DNA from: Lysobacter sp. CFH 32150
GTDB lineage: Bacteria; Pseudomonadota; Gammaproteobacteria; Xanthomonadales; Xanthomonadaceae
Direction: 5' to 3'
Length of the DNA: 64,000 bases
Assembly: GCF_022758295.1 (NCBI RefSeq)
Contig: NZ_JALDWJ010000011.1
Location: 62,001 to 126,000, forward strand
Below the pieces are notes generated by a model. It was not told the origin of the DNA, did not search any database, and saw nothing but the letters and a program-made list of their open reading frames with translations. Of this stretch, positions 34,607 to 44,213 are shown piece by piece. The stretch's first letter is position 1, and each line of letters opens with the position of its first letter. Made by a program: the position numbers and the translations under genes.

Positions 34607-36439
34607 ATGACCACCCCCACTGGCGAGTCCGCCCCATCCCTTCGTTTCGCCGATCTCGGCCTGTCCGCGCAGGTCATGGCCGCCGTGACCGAGGTCGGGT
34701 ACGAGTCGCCATCGCCGATCCAGGCCGCGACCATCCCCGCGCTGCTGGCCGGCCGCGACGTGCTCGGCCAGGCGCAGACCGGCACCGGCAAGACCGCAGC
34801 GTTCGCACTGCCGATCCTGTCCAATATCGATGTCGGCAAGACCAAACCGCAGGCGTTGGTGCTGGCGCCGACCCGCGAACTGGCGATCCAGGTCGCTGAG
34901 GCGTTCCAGCGCTACGCCGCGAAGGTCCCCGGCTTCCACGTACTGCCAATCTACGGTGGCCAGAGCTATCAGCCGCAGCTGAGCGCGTTGAAGCGCGGTG
35001 TGCACGTCGTGGTCGGCACGCCGGGACGAGTCATCGATCATCTCGAACGCGGTTCGCTCGACCTGTCGCAGCTGACCTGGATGGTCCTCGACGAAGCCGA
35101 CGAGATGCTGCGCATGGGCTTCATCGACGACGTCGAAGCGGTGCTGAAGAAGACCCCTGAATCGCGTCGCGTCGCGTTGTTCTCGGCGACGATGCCGTCG
35201 CAGATCAAGCGTATCGCGCAGACCTACCTGCGCAATCCGGTGGAAGTCGCGATCGCGTCCAAGACCACCACGGCGACCAACATCCGCCAGCGCTACTGGT
35301 TCGTCAGCGGGCTGCACAAGCTCGATGCGTTGACCCGCATCCTCGAGGCCGAACCGTACGAAGCGATGATCGTGTTCACGCGCACCAAGGCGTCGACCGA
35401 TGAACTGGCTGAGAAACTGCGCGCGCGCGGGCTCGCCGCCGGCGCGATCAACGGCGACATCGAGCAAAAGCAACGCGAGCGCATGATCCAGCAGCTCAAG
35501 GACGGCCAGCTCGACGTGCTGGTTGCCACCGATGTCGCCGCGCGCGGCCTCGACGTGGAGCGCATCAGCCACGTGCTGAACTACGACATTCCCTACGACA
35601 CCGAAAGCTACGTGCATCGCATTGGACGCACTGGTCGCGCCGGGCGCAGTGGCGAAGCGATCCTGTTCGTGACCCCGCGCGAGAAAGGCATGTTGCGCGC
35701 GATCGAACGTGCCACAAGGCAGCCGATCGAGGAAATGAAACTGCCGAGCGTCGAGGCGGTCAACGATGTGCGCGTATCGAAATTCCTCAGCCGCATCAGT
35801 GACACGCTAGCCGCGGACGACGGCGAGTCCGGCGATTTCGGCCTGTATCGCGACCTGATCCAGCGCTACCAGCAGGAACACGACGTGCCGGCGACTGACA
35901 TCGCCGCGGCGCTGGCAAAAATGCTGCAAGGCAGGACGCCGCTGCTACTGGCGCCGGATCGCAAGCCGGAACCACGCGAAACTTTCGAGCGTCCCGCGCG
36001 CACGGAACGTGCGCCGCGTCCGACGCATGACGAACGCCCCGAACGGGCGCCGCGCCCGGAACGTGCACCACGCAAGGACATCGGTCCGCGTGGCGCGCCC
36101 GAGACGGGCATGGAGACCTACCGCATCGAGGTCGGTCACATGCATGGGGTCAAGCCCGGCAACATCGTCGGCGCGATCGCCAACGAAGCCGACCTCGAAA
36201 GCAAGTACATCGGCCGCATCGACATCCATGACGACCACTCGATCCTCGACCTGCCAGAAGGCATGCCGCGCGAGTTGCTGATGCACCTGAAGAAGGTGAG
36301 GGTGGCCGGCCAACCGTTGCGGTTGCACAAACTCGGCGAGGAAGGCGAAGCGCCGGAGCCGGGCTTCCGCCCGGGTCCTAGACCGCATCGCAAAGGTTCG
36401 AACGCGGCCAAGCCGCGGCCATCGAAACCCAAGTACTGA
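34607..36439 (+). CDS. deaD: DEAD-box ATP-dependent RNA helicase with DbpA-type RNA-binding domain
   Basis: 610 residues. All motifs are intact: Q (FADLGLSAQ..SPIQ), I (AQTGTGKT, about 56-63), Ia (PTRELAIQ), II (DEAD), III (SAT), and VI (HRIGRTGRAG). The C-terminal part has a Pro/Arg-rich linker and then a DbpA-type domain (about 500-580: YRIEVGHMHGVKPGNIVGAIANEAD). This combination and length fit CsdA/DeaD, which helps ribosome assembly and cold-stress RNA remodelling. A palindromic element follows the stop and may end transcription. Confidence 0.95.
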   Translation: MTTPTGESAPSLRFADLGLSAQVMAAVTEVGYESPSPIQAATIPALLAGRDVLGQAQTGTGKTAAFALPILSNIDVGKTKPQALVLAPTRELAIQVAEAFQRYAAKVPGFHVLPIYGGQSYQPQLSALKRGVHVVVGTPGRVIDHLERGSLDLSQLTWMVLDEADEMLRMGFIDDVEAVLKKTPESRRVALFSATMPSQIKRIAQTYLRNPVEVAIASKTTTATNIRQRYWFVSGLHKLDALTRILEAEPYEAMIVFTRTKASTDELAEKLRARGLAAGAINGDIEQKQRERMIQQLKDGQLDVLVATDVAARGLDVERISHVLNYDIPYDTESYVHRIGRTGRAGRSGEAILFVTPREKGMLRAIERATRQPIEEMKLPSVEAVNDVRVSKFLSRISDTLAADDGESGDFGLYRDLIQRYQQEHDVPATDIAAALAKMLQGRTPLLLAPDRKPEPRETFERPARTERAPRPTHDERPERAPRPERAPRKDIGPRGAPETGMETYRIEVGHMHGVKPGNIVGAIANEADLESKYIGRIDIHDDHSILDLPEGMPRELLMHLKKVRVAGQPLRLHKLGEEGEAPEPGFRPGPRPHRKGSNAAKPRPSKPKY

Positions 36440-36463
36440 GCCGTTCTTTGATGTGATGGGGAT

Positions 36464-36537
36464 CTTGTGGGAGCGACGTGAGTCGCGAGCTTGCGTTGCA
36501 AGTACTAAAAGCTCGCGACTCACGTCGCTCCCACAAG
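36464..36537. repeat. Paired palindromic (REPIN-like) element
   Basis: Two inverted 29-bp arms (36464-36492 and 36509-36537) separated by 16 nt. Each arm has the TGTGGGAGCGACGTGAGTCG core and folds on itself. It lies right after the helicase stop and may also terminate its transcript. The core is a variant of the element at 56135. Confidence 0.85.
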
Positions 36538-36559
36538 TGCAATAGCAACAACCGCGGTG

Positions 36560-37531
36560 TCAGCCCGCTGCAGCGTTCGCGAGATCAGGCGTGTGCACCG
36601 CATGCACATGCCGCGCATTCGCTGCGTGCGCATGCCGTGCATCGCGACGCAGCTGCTCGTGGCGCGCCAGGTCCGCCATCGCATACAGCCTTGCATTGCG
36701 GCCCCAGGCGATCGCCGCAACTACCAACTGCGTGAGCACGAACGCCCCGAGGAAGCCAAGCCAGCCCGCAGCGTTCACCTGCGTGCGCAACACGCCCAGC
36801 ACCAGCGCCAGCCCATAACCGACCAGCGCAGTGCCGAGATACACGATCAGTGTCGCCAGCGGCCGTCGTAGCAACAGCTTGTTGCCGCGCCACCACGCAC
36901 GCAACACCGAACGCAGTGCGGGGTCGGCCGCGAGTACGCCGCGTCCCGCTTCGACGCCGGCATGCGCGAGCACGAACAGCACTATAAGCGCGACGAGCGC
37001 GATGCGATTCGCGTTGTCCACCGCTGCTTCGAGGATGGCGTGCTCGGTCGTGCTGTCGGCAAGTGCCATCGCGCCGCTGCCAATGGCCAGGGCGATGCCC
37101 AGCGGCAATATCGCCCAGATCGACATGCGCAGCATGCGACCGTATTCGCGCAGGCCACCCTGTAGCAGCTCGCCGAAACCGAGTCGGTGGCCGGCGCGGA
37201 TCGAAGCCACCGCCATGCCGCTTAGCCATGGCGCGAGCAGCAATGCGAGCAACGTGCCGGCGATACTGGCGCCGGTGATCAGTTCGCCACTGCCCTTCAT
37301 CAGCGTCGAGAGCACTTCGAGCATCATGGACATGTCCAGGCGCGCAGCGATTTCATTGACGTGCACGGAAAAGTCGAACTGCCCGGTGAGCGCACGCCAG
37401 ACCGGCAGGGCCACGATTGCAGTCGGCAGCAACAGGCCGATCGCCCACAACAGCAACAGACGCCATTGCGCCGCTGCGCCCAAGCCGGCCATCACGGCCC
37501 GCAGGCCACCACGTTTCCTGGGAGCGTTCAT
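36560..37531 (-). CDS. Multi-TM membrane protein with a His-rich C-terminal tail
   Basis: 323 residues with six or so TMs (for example 22-42, 90-110, 135-160, 176-196, 225-245, 258-278). The cytoplasmic tail from about 290 is His-rich (RHEQLRRDARHAHAANARHVHAVH). It overlaps the M1 peptidase start by ATGA and may cooperate with it. No transporter motif was found. Confidence 0.85.
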   Translation of the reverse strand: MNAPRKRGGLRAVMAGLGAAAQWRLLLLWAIGLLLPTAIVALPVWRALTGQFDFSVHVNEIAARLDMSMMLEVLSTLMKGSGELITGASIAGTLLALLLAPWLSGMAVASIRAGHRLGFGELLQGGLREYGRMLRMSIWAILPLGIALAIGSGAMALADSTTEHAILEAAVDNANRIALVALIVLFVLAHAGVEAGRGVLAADPALRSVLRAWWRGNKLLLRRPLATLIVYLGTALVGYGLALVLGVLRTQVNAAGWLGFLGAFVLTQLVVAAIAWGRNARLYAMADLARHEQLRRDARHAHAANARHVHAVHTPDLANAAAG

Positions 37532-39705
37532 AGGGTCACCAGCAGCGAATAGAGGGACTGCAGCAGCGCAGCGAAGTCGCTGCCCCAGCGGCGCGAGGCG
37601 GCGCCGTTCGATTCCACGGTGCGGCTGTTATCGACCTTGTCACGGTCGAGGAACACACGACGCTCCGGGTCGATTTCCGCAGAAACCGCCTTGCTGCGCG
37701 TGGTGAACGCAAAGCGCGCCCAGCGGCGCTGGTCGTCCCAGCGTAGGGTCTGGCTAGTGCCGTCGGCGAACTTCACCCGCAGCGTCTGCGGCAGCGCAAC
37801 GCCGCTGCGACGCACGGTGACATGTGTGCGATACGGGAACGCACCTTCCTCCGGCTTCGCCTTCGGATGCGCCTTCTTCCAGCGCTCGCGCACATTCTCG
37901 ATTGCCTTGTCGAGCAACGTGCTGGTCAGCTCGACACGCTTGCCCTTGAACTCCACGCTGCCAGGCTGCGGCAGGATCTCCGTGCTCTTGATTTCGACGA
38001 TGCGGTCGTCGACCTTGTTCACGCCATAAACCTGCTGCGCGAACACGCGTTCGACCACCTCGCGCCGGCCGCTGGCCTCGATCAGCGCCTCGCGCAGATC
38101 GGCAATGCTGGGATGGCGGAATTTCCACCGCGCGTAGTAGAGCTTGAACGCACGCTCGATCGCTTCCTTGCCCAGTTGCGCTTCGAGGTCGTGCATGGTG
38201 CTCGCGGTGCGCGAGTAGACGGTGAAATAGCTGGTGCTCGAGAGCCGGTGCCAGGAATTCTCGCCGAGCGGATCGGCGGGCTCTCCGAGCATGGCGCCCA
38301 TGCGTTCGGATTCGAAGCTGTTCATCCCGACGTGGATGCCGAGCTTGCGCATCCACCAAGTGCTCGCGTCGATGTCCTGCTTGCGCTCGCGCAGCATGCG
38401 CTGGTTCCAATACTGATTCATGCCCTCGTCCAGCATTGGCTCCTCGAACTCGTTGGAAGCGAGCAGGCCGTAGAAGTAACCGTGGCCGAACTCATGGATG
38501 GTCACGAAGTCGAGGGAGTAGCGGTCCAGCGTGCCCGGCGTGACGTCCTTGTAGCTGGCAGCGGTGAAGAAGGTCGGGTACTCCATGCCCCCGGCTTCGT
38601 CAGCGCGGAATGGCGGGATTACCGCGGTCACCGTCCGGTAGGGGTAGGCGCCGAGCGTCTCGGAGAAGTACTTCAGCGAATCGAGCGTAGCCTGCAATAC
38701 CGGCTGCGCGTTCGATGCGTATTCGGCTGGGTACAACACGCGCACTTTCACCGGACCGTTGGCGCCGTGATAGACGCCATCGAGCGGCTTGGCGTAGCGC
38801 TTGTCGGCCGTCCAGGCGAAGTCGTGCACGTCGCCCTGCACGAAACGGTGGCTGACCATGCCGTTCTTTTCGGCCGGAGCGCCTTGTTCCTCACCCGTGG
38901 CGCCGACGGTGTAGCCCTTCGGAACGGTCAGCGTGACGTCGTATTCGCCGAAGTCGGCATAGAACTCACTGTGCAGATGGAACTCGTGCACGTTCCATCG
39001 CGGCGCAGTGGCACCGCGCTCGCCTGGCAATTCGAGCACGCCGATCTTCGGGAACCACTGCGCAATCAGATGGAAGGTGCCGAAGTAACCAGTACGCGCA
39101 CTCACGCGCGGCAACTGGTCGAAGAAATCGATGTCGAGCGTGGTGCTGGCGCCGGGTGCAACGGATTGCGGCAGATCCAGCCGTACCACGGTGCGGTCGG
39201 TGGCCGGGCCGCCATCGGGATGCACATAGCGCCACTTCACCGTCGCGCCGCCTTGTTCGACGCGCTGCAGCCGGGTGTAACCCCATTCGCCCTCTTTTGT
39301 CTTCACTTCACTGCGGAAACCGAACTTCAGTTCGCGCTGCTCGGTGTTGAAAGTGCTGCCCGGGCCTTCGAAGGCATTGAGATAGAGATGCAGGTAGACC
39401 ACGCTGACCGGGCGATCACTGCGATTGCGCCAGGTCAGCTGCTGCTTGCCGGTCACCGTGTGCTTGACCGGATCGAGCGTGGCATGGATGCGATAAGCGA
39501 CGACACGGTCGGACAATGTCGCTTCGCTGCCGGTGCGCGCACCGCCCCAGGCATTCGGCGCACTGGGGACGCTGACTGCAGCCGCTTGCGGCGAAGCGAA
39601 GGGAATTCCATCAGGCGGCGTCGCCGCCGTCGCGGCCATGGCGCAGGCGCCAAGTACGCAAGCCAGGCCCCACTGGACCAGTCTTCCTTGAGCAATCGTA
39701 GTCAT
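37528..39705 (-). CDS. M1-family metallopeptidase (aminopeptidase N-like), secreted
   Basis: 725 residues. The signal peptide ends AATAATPP; the ATG at 39705 starts it, whereas 39756 adds a hydrophilic extension. The gluzincin site HEFGH...E is present (VTIHEFGHGYFYGLLASNEFEEPMLDEGMNQYW), and GGMEYPTFFTA matches the GxMEN-type loop. Length and domains fit bacterial M1 peptidases. It forms an operon with the His-rich membrane protein downstream (ATGA overlap). Confidence 0.94.
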   Translation of the reverse strand: MTTIAQGRLVQWGLACVLGACAMAATAATPPDGIPFASPQAAAVSVPSAPNAWGGARTGSEATLSDRVVAYRIHATLDPVKHTVTGKQQLTWRNRSDRPVSVVYLHLYLNAFEGPGSTFNTEQRELKFGFRSEVKTKEGEWGYTRLQRVEQGGATVKWRYVHPDGGPATDRTVVRLDLPQSVAPGASTTLDIDFFDQLPRVSARTGYFGTFHLIAQWFPKIGVLELPGERGATAPRWNVHEFHLHSEFYADFGEYDVTLTVPKGYTVGATGEEQGAPAEKNGMVSHRFVQGDVHDFAWTADKRYAKPLDGVYHGANGPVKVRVLYPAEYASNAQPVLQATLDSLKYFSETLGAYPYRTVTAVIPPFRADEAGGMEYPTFFTAASYKDVTPGTLDRYSLDFVTIHEFGHGYFYGLLASNEFEEPMLDEGMNQYWNQRMLRERKQDIDASTWWMRKLGIHVGMNSFESERMGAMLGEPADPLGENSWHRLSSTSYFTVYSRTASTMHDLEAQLGKEAIERAFKLYYARWKFRHPSIADLREALIEASGRREVVERVFAQQVYGVNKVDDRIVEIKSTEILPQPGSVEFKGKRVELTSTLLDKAIENVRERWKKAHPKAKPEEGAFPYRTHVTVRRSGVALPQTLRVKFADGTSQTLRWDDQRRWARFAFTTRSKAVSAEIDPERRVFLDRDKVDNSRTVESNGAASRRWGSDFAALLQSLYSLLVTL

Positions 39706-39933
39706 GCGTGACAAGTTCTCCCCCTGAACGAATCCGCAGCCTGCCTTGGCCGTCACGAGACCGCAATGTGCCGGAGGTTTGCCCCAGCAGCGACCAGATC
39801 GCCGTCACGCTTCGCACACGTCACCTCATGACGCGGCGCATTCACATGAACGAGACGCCCCCATACGCCCACGCACGTCATTGCCCTGACGTGATGCGAC
39901 CCCGACAATGCAGGTTCCTGTGGGGAGATCGCC

Positions 39934-40932
39934 TTGAGTCCAGTCACCAACTTGCGCCAACTGTGCGCGCAGTTCACCAAACCGCACCTCGGCCGCGCCG
40001 TGTGGCAACTCATCAACACCTTGGTGCCGTTCGTCGCGTTGTGGGCATTGATGGCGTGGAGCGTGGTCGCTGACTGGAACTTCGGCTGGACCCTGCTGCT
40101 GGCATTGCCGACCGCGGGCCTGTACGTACGCATCTTCATCATCCAGCACGACTGCGGACACGGCTCGTACTTCGCCGATTCGCGCTTGAACGACACCGTC
40201 GGCCGCTGCCTCGGCCTGGTCACGCTGTTCCCGTACGGCTACTGGAAGAAGACCCACGCGATCCACCACGGCACTTCGGGCAACCTCGATCGCCGCGAGA
40301 TGGGCGACATCGAGACGCTGACCGTCGCCGAATACCAGGCCAAGTCGTGGCTCGGTCGCCTGGGTTATCGCCTGTACCGCAGCACGCCGGTGCTGCTCGG
40401 CATCGGCCCGCTGTACCAGTTCGTGATCAAGCATCGCTTCCCGTTCGACTTGCCGTTCACCTGGAAGAAGGAATGGGCGAGCGTGCTGCTCAACAACCTG
40501 ATGCTGCTGATCGCCGGCGGCGCGCTGGCGTTCGCGATCGGCTGGCATACGGTGCTGCTGGTGCACCTGCCGGTCGTGCTGATCGCCGGCGCCGTCGGCG
40601 TGTGGCTGTTCTATGTGCAGCACACCTTCGAGACCGCGTACTGGACGCGCAAGACCGAGTGGGATTCGAACCAGGCAGCGATCGCCGGCAGTTCCTACTA
40701 CGACCTGCCGCGCGTGATCCACTGGTTCACCGGCAACATCGGTTACCACCACATCCACCACCTGGCCAGCCGTATTCCCAACTACCGCCTGCGCGAGGCC
40801 TACGAATCCAGCCCGCTGCTCCAGGCCGCTCCCCGCCTGACGTTGTGGTCCAGCCTGAAGTGCGCGAGCTTGAAGCTGTGGGACGAGCAGCAGCAGCGGA
40901 TGGTCGGATTCCCGAAGCGCGCTACAGCCTGA
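39934..40932 (+). CDS. Fatty acid desaturase
   Basis: 332 residues. The three histidine clusters HDCGH, HAIHH and HHIHH that bind the di-iron centre are intact, with several TMs between them. The start is TTG at 39934, with GGGGAG seven nucleotides upstream. The enzyme introduces a double bond into membrane acyl chains. A bidirectional terminator follows. The 228 bp before it shows no further gene. Confidence 0.95.
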   Translation: MSPVTNLRQLCAQFTKPHLGRAVWQLINTLVPFVALWALMAWSVVADWNFGWTLLLALPTAGLYVRIFIIQHDCGHGSYFADSRLNDTVGRCLGLVTLFPYGYWKKTHAIHHGTSGNLDRREMGDIETLTVAEYQAKSWLGRLGYRLYRSTPVLLGIGPLYQFVIKHRFPFDLPFTWKKEWASVLLNNLMLLIAGGALAFAIGWHTVLLVHLPVVLIAGAVGVWLFYVQHTFETAYWTRKTEWDSNQAAIAGSSYYDLPRVIHWFTGNIGYHHIHHLASRIPNYRLREAYESSPLLQAAPRLTLWSSLKCASLKLWDEQQQRMVGFPKRATA

Positions 40933-40947
40933 TTTTCCTGCACCCAT

Positions 40948-40985
40948 AAAAAAACGCCGCGGCCTGACCGCGGCGTTTTTGTTTG
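40948..40985. terminator. Bidirectional rho-independent terminator
   Basis: Stem AAAAACGCCGCGG / CCGCGGCGTTTTT with loop CCTGA. It lies between the convergent desaturase and DoxX genes and has A-runs and T-runs on both sides. Confidence 0.95.
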
Positions 40986-40993
40986 TGGCGCGG

Positions 40994-41389
40994 TCAGCGG
41001 CCGTTGACGCTGTAGCGACCCGGTCCCAAAAGCGCGAGCGCCAGCGCGCTGGCGAGGAACATGCCCTGCAGTTCCAACGCCCAGCCGCCCTGGTCGTTGA
41101 GTTGGCCGAGTTGGCCCATGTGCACCAATGCGATCGCGGCCAGCATGTTGATGGCGATCAGCGCAGCGCCGAGGCGCGCGTAGAAGCCGGCGATCAGCAT
41201 CAGCGGTGCTAGCACCTCACCAATCAGTACGGCGTAGCCGAGAAAGCCGGGTAGGCCCTGCGCTTCGACCATGCCGACGATGCCAGCGGTTCCACCTTTC
41301 AGCTTGGCGACGCCGTGCAGCAGGATCAGTACGCCGAGCGTCAGGCGCAGGATCAACTTTCCGAGATCGTTCTGGGTGTTCTGGTTCAT
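40994..41389 (-). CDS. DoxX-family membrane protein
   Basis: 131 residues with four TMs. Typical DoxX segments: LILRLTLGVLILLHGVAKL near the start and GLPGFLGYAVLIGEVLAPLMLIAGFYARLGA in the middle. The family may take part in quinone redox or oxidative stress. The ATG at 41389 is preferred over a longer ORF because the preceding sequence does not look coding. Confidence 0.93.
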   Translation of the reverse strand: MNQNTQNDLGKLILRLTLGVLILLHGVAKLKGGTAGIVGMVEAQGLPGFLGYAVLIGEVLAPLMLIAGFYARLGAALIAINMLAAIALVHMGQLGQLNDQGGWALELQGMFLASALALALLGPGRYSVNGR

Positions 41390-41501
41390 TGCGTTCCCCT
41401 GTGGTTGTGGCCCCGGTGGAGGATAGTGCAGGGCCGCACCTCGTGCATGCCGTCTTGACGCTGCTCGAGGCAGGCTGTGACGCCGCCCACAGGAGTCGGC
41501 C

Positions 41502-41843
41502 ATGCGCAGCAAGACATTGAAGTTCATCGAAGGCTTCCGCGTCGCCTTCGATGTGCGCAAGGCTCAGGCGGCGGAAATGGTGATTGCACCTGGCGACAGC
41601 GAGGGCGATGAGTGCAATCGCCACCGGGGTGCGGACCAGTGGCTGTACGTGTTGTCGGGCCGTGGCGTCGCTATCGTCGAAGACCGGCGTGTACCGCTGA
41701 AGGCCGGCACCTTGCTGGTGATCGAAAAGGGCGAACGGCACGAAGTACGCAACAACGGGCGCACGCTGCTGAAGACGCTGAATTTCTACTACCCGCCCGC
41801 GTTCGACCAGGACGGCAATGCCATCGGTCCCGGTCGCGACTGA
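41502..41843 (+). CDS. Cupin-domain protein
   Basis: 113 residues. A single cupin barrel with ADQWLYVLSGRGVAIVEDRRVPLKAGTLLVIEKGERHEVRN. Metal ligands are visible as the Asp/His-rich NRHRGADQ and the final His. Cupins of this small type bind metal and small ligands. It ends just before the gspB stop and is convergent with that operon. Confidence 0.92.
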   Translation: MRSKTLKFIEGFRVAFDVRKAQAAEMVIAPGDSEGDECNRHRGADQWLYVLSGRGVAIVEDRRVPLKAGTLLVIEKGERHEVRNNGRTLLKTLNFYYPPAFDQDGNAIGPGRD

Positions 41844-41850
41844 CGTCGCG

Positions 41851-42573
41851 TCAGCGTATCGGCAGTTTGAAGCGCCTTCCGTTCCAGTCCAGCACCACGC
41901 CGTCGGTCCTGATCGCTTCGAGCACCATGTTGCCGATGCGGTCGCCTTCGGCCAGGCGGTGACCGTCAATGATGACGAAGCGCTGCGCCGGCGCGTCATT
42001 CCACATGTGCATGCTCAGCTTCAGCGGCGGCAGTTGCTTGCGTTCTTCGGCGGAGAGGTCGGCGAGCTGCAGCAGGTCGTCGTTGCTCGCGACGGGTGCG
42101 GGCGGCGGCGGTGCCGGCAGCGGTTCAGGCGCGGCGGTGGGCGGCGGCGCGATCGCAGCAGCATCCGGCGTGGCGGCAGGCGCTGGCGGGGGCGCAACCA
42201 CGGGCGATGGCGGCGTGGCGACGTCCGGTGTGGGGTTGCGCGTGGGCTGGACGGTGCGAACCGGTGGTGTGTAGGCCGTGGATGGATTGACCCGTGGCGC
42301 ATCTGCATTCGACGCAGCGGTATGGCCAATATCACCAGCCGCGACATCACTGGCTGTAGTTCCGATGGCAGCGGGCGCCAGTGGCGGTCGCAGGCTGTAC
42401 AACAGCCACAGGACCATGGCGAATGCGGCCACGCCGATCACCAGCCACAGCCAGATCGGCATGGGCTGGCGTTGCATGCGCGCGACCGGCGGCAGTTCCG
42501 CGTACAAGTCGGGCGACTGGCCGCGGCGGCGCTCGGCCTCGGATTTGCGCAGGGCTTCCAGGATCAGCGACAT
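41851..42573 (-). CDS. gspB: General secretion protein GspB-like
   Basis: 240 residues. The MSLILEALRKSEAERRRGQ N-terminus, a TM (about 42-60), a Pro/Ala-rich periplasmic spacer and a C-terminal domain (LKLSMHMWNDAPAQRFVIIDGHRLAEGD) match GspB/ExeB. The start lies 4 nt after the gspA stop. In Aeromonas, ExeA/ExeB help assemble the type II secretin; no other T2SS gene is present here. Confidence 0.92.
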   Translation of the reverse strand: MSLILEALRKSEAERRRGQSPDLYAELPPVARMQRQPMPIWLWLVIGVAAFAMVLWLLYSLRPPLAPAAIGTTASDVAAGDIGHTAASNADAPRVNPSTAYTPPVRTVQPTRNPTPDVATPPSPVVAPPPAPAATPDAAAIAPPPTAAPEPLPAPPPPAPVASNDDLLQLADLSAEERKQLPPLKLSMHMWNDAPAQRFVIIDGHRLAEGDRIGNMVLEAIRTDGVVLDWNGRRFKLPIR

Positions 42574-42577
42574 CGGT

Positions 42578-44158
42578 TTACTCCAGCACCCGCTGCAAGC
42601 GCGGGCCCTCGTCGCTGGCCGAAAGCGCAAGCATGGTTTCCGGACCGACCACCCCATCGCTGAGGAGTCCGCGCACAGCCTGGAACTGGCGCACGTCCTC
42701 GAGCGTGGCGACATTCGCTTCAGTAATGCCGAGGCGCGTGCGCAGCCATTCGCCTGAGGCGTCCGTGGCATCGATGGATAGCGGCGCGACCAGGCCGTCA
42801 GGGCCGCGCCACAAAGCGGCATATTCGCCGGCCCACATTTGTTCCAGCGAGATTCGATCGGTATCGAAGCGCGTGCCGTCCAGCCACAAGCGCACGTCGA
42901 CTGCATCCGCGCCCAGCAGCAGTGCCCAGGCATCGTTGTCTTCGTTGGCGAGGTGCAGCAGCACCGGCCGCCCGAGGCTCGCCAGCTTGTCGAGGCGCGC
43001 GCGGCCGTGCAGGCAATACACGCCCGGCGAGATGCTGGGCGTGCATGCTGCCGCGGTGGCAGCCGCGGGACCTTCGGCAGGCAACTTCCACAGTGTCAGC
43101 AACTGCCGCCATGCGGGGAGCGATGCCGCATCCGCCGTCGACACGCGTTGTGCAAATTCCGCCCCATGCAAATGCGGTGTGTCGACTTTCGGCACAGGCT
43201 TGGCCGCGGCCGGTTTGGTGGCCGTTGTCGAGGCTTTCGCCGCAGCAGGCGGCGATTGCGGTCGCCACCACAATGCAGCGAGCACCAATGCCGCGCCGAC
43301 AGCGGCAGCGATCGCCAGGCGTTTTGGCGGGAAGCGCCGCGCCGTGGGCGCCAAAGCTTCCTGCGCGGCCTGGTTGACCGTGAATTCGTCGACCATGGCG
43401 TCGTCGCGGGCATAACCGCCGAGCAGCGCACGTTCGGCGATGACGTTGATCAACCGTGGCACGCCGCCGGAATGCACATGGATGCGCTTGATTGCGCCGG
43501 GCGTGAACGGCAGGTGCTGGCCACCCGCGACGCGATAGCGGTGGCGCAGGTACGCCGCGGTTTCGTTGGCATCCAACGGCGTCAGGTGGAAGCGTGCGGT
43601 GATGCGCTGCGAAAGCTGGCGCATGTCGGGACGCGCGAGCATGTCGCGCAGTTCCGGCTGGCCGAGCAAGATGATCTGCAGCAGTTTCTGCGTGTCGGTT
43701 TCGAGGTTGGTCAGCAACCGAACCTGCTCCAGCGCGTCGAGCGAGAGGTTCTGTGCCTCGTCGATGATCAGCACCACGCGCAGACCCTTCGCGTAGGCGT
43801 CGAGCAGATAGCTGTTGAGCGCATCGACCAGCGCCTTGACGCTACCCCGTTTGCCGGTGAGGTCGAGGTGCAATTCCTCGCCGATCGTTTCCAGCAGTTC
43901 GATCGAGGTCAGCCGCGGGTTCAACACCAGGGCGACACGGGTGTTCTCCGGTAGTTGCTCCAGCAGCAGCCGGCACAGCGTGGTCTTTCCAGTGCCGACT
44001 TCGCCGGTGAGCTGCACGAAGCCGCCACCACCACCCTGGCCAATACCGAACAGCAGGTGCGCGAGCGCATCCCGGTGGCGCTCGCTGAGGAACACGAAGC
44101 GCGGATCGGGCGTGATCGAGAACGGCGGCTCCTTCAGACCGTAGTGCTCGAGGTACAT
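42578..44158 (-). CDS. gspA: ExeA/GspA-like ATPase with C-terminal peptidoglycan-binding domain
   Basis: 526 residues. Walker A TGEVGTGKTT (51-60) and Walker B VLIIDEAQNL mark the AAA domain (1-270). A TM (about 290-308) follows, then a periplasmic part ending in a peptidoglycan-binding pattern (VRQFQAVRGLLSDGVVGPETMLALS). This is the standard ExeA architecture. The start MYLEHYGLKEPPFSITPDP fits the family, whereas the ORF start at 44227 does not. It forms an operon with gspB. Confidence 0.94.
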   Translation of the reverse strand: MYLEHYGLKEPPFSITPDPRFVFLSERHRDALAHLLFGIGQGGGGGFVQLTGEVGTGKTTLCRLLLEQLPENTRVALVLNPRLTSIELLETIGEELHLDLTGKRGSVKALVDALNSYLLDAYAKGLRVVLIIDEAQNLSLDALEQVRLLTNLETDTQKLLQIILLGQPELRDMLARPDMRQLSQRITARFHLTPLDANETAAYLRHRYRVAGGQHLPFTPGAIKRIHVHSGGVPRLINVIAERALLGGYARDDAMVDEFTVNQAAQEALAPTARRFPPKRLAIAAAVGAALVLAALWWRPQSPPAAAKASTTATKPAAAKPVPKVDTPHLHGAEFAQRVSTADAASLPAWRQLLTLWKLPAEGPAAATAAACTPSISPGVYCLHGRARLDKLASLGRPVLLHLANEDNDAWALLLGADAVDVRLWLDGTRFDTDRISLEQMWAGEYAALWRGPDGLVAPLSIDATDASGEWLRTRLGITEANVATLEDVRQFQAVRGLLSDGVVGPETMLALSASDEGPRLQRVLE

Positions 44159-44213
44159 GCGCGTCCCGGTGGCGATGGGGTGCTTAGCCTGACATGAAAC
44201 GGGAATTCCGACG

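Noticed and set aside
37822-39711. 629-codon plus-strand ORF opposite the M1 peptidase
   Set aside because: The minus strand has HEFGH and a signal peptide; the plus ORF has no family character.
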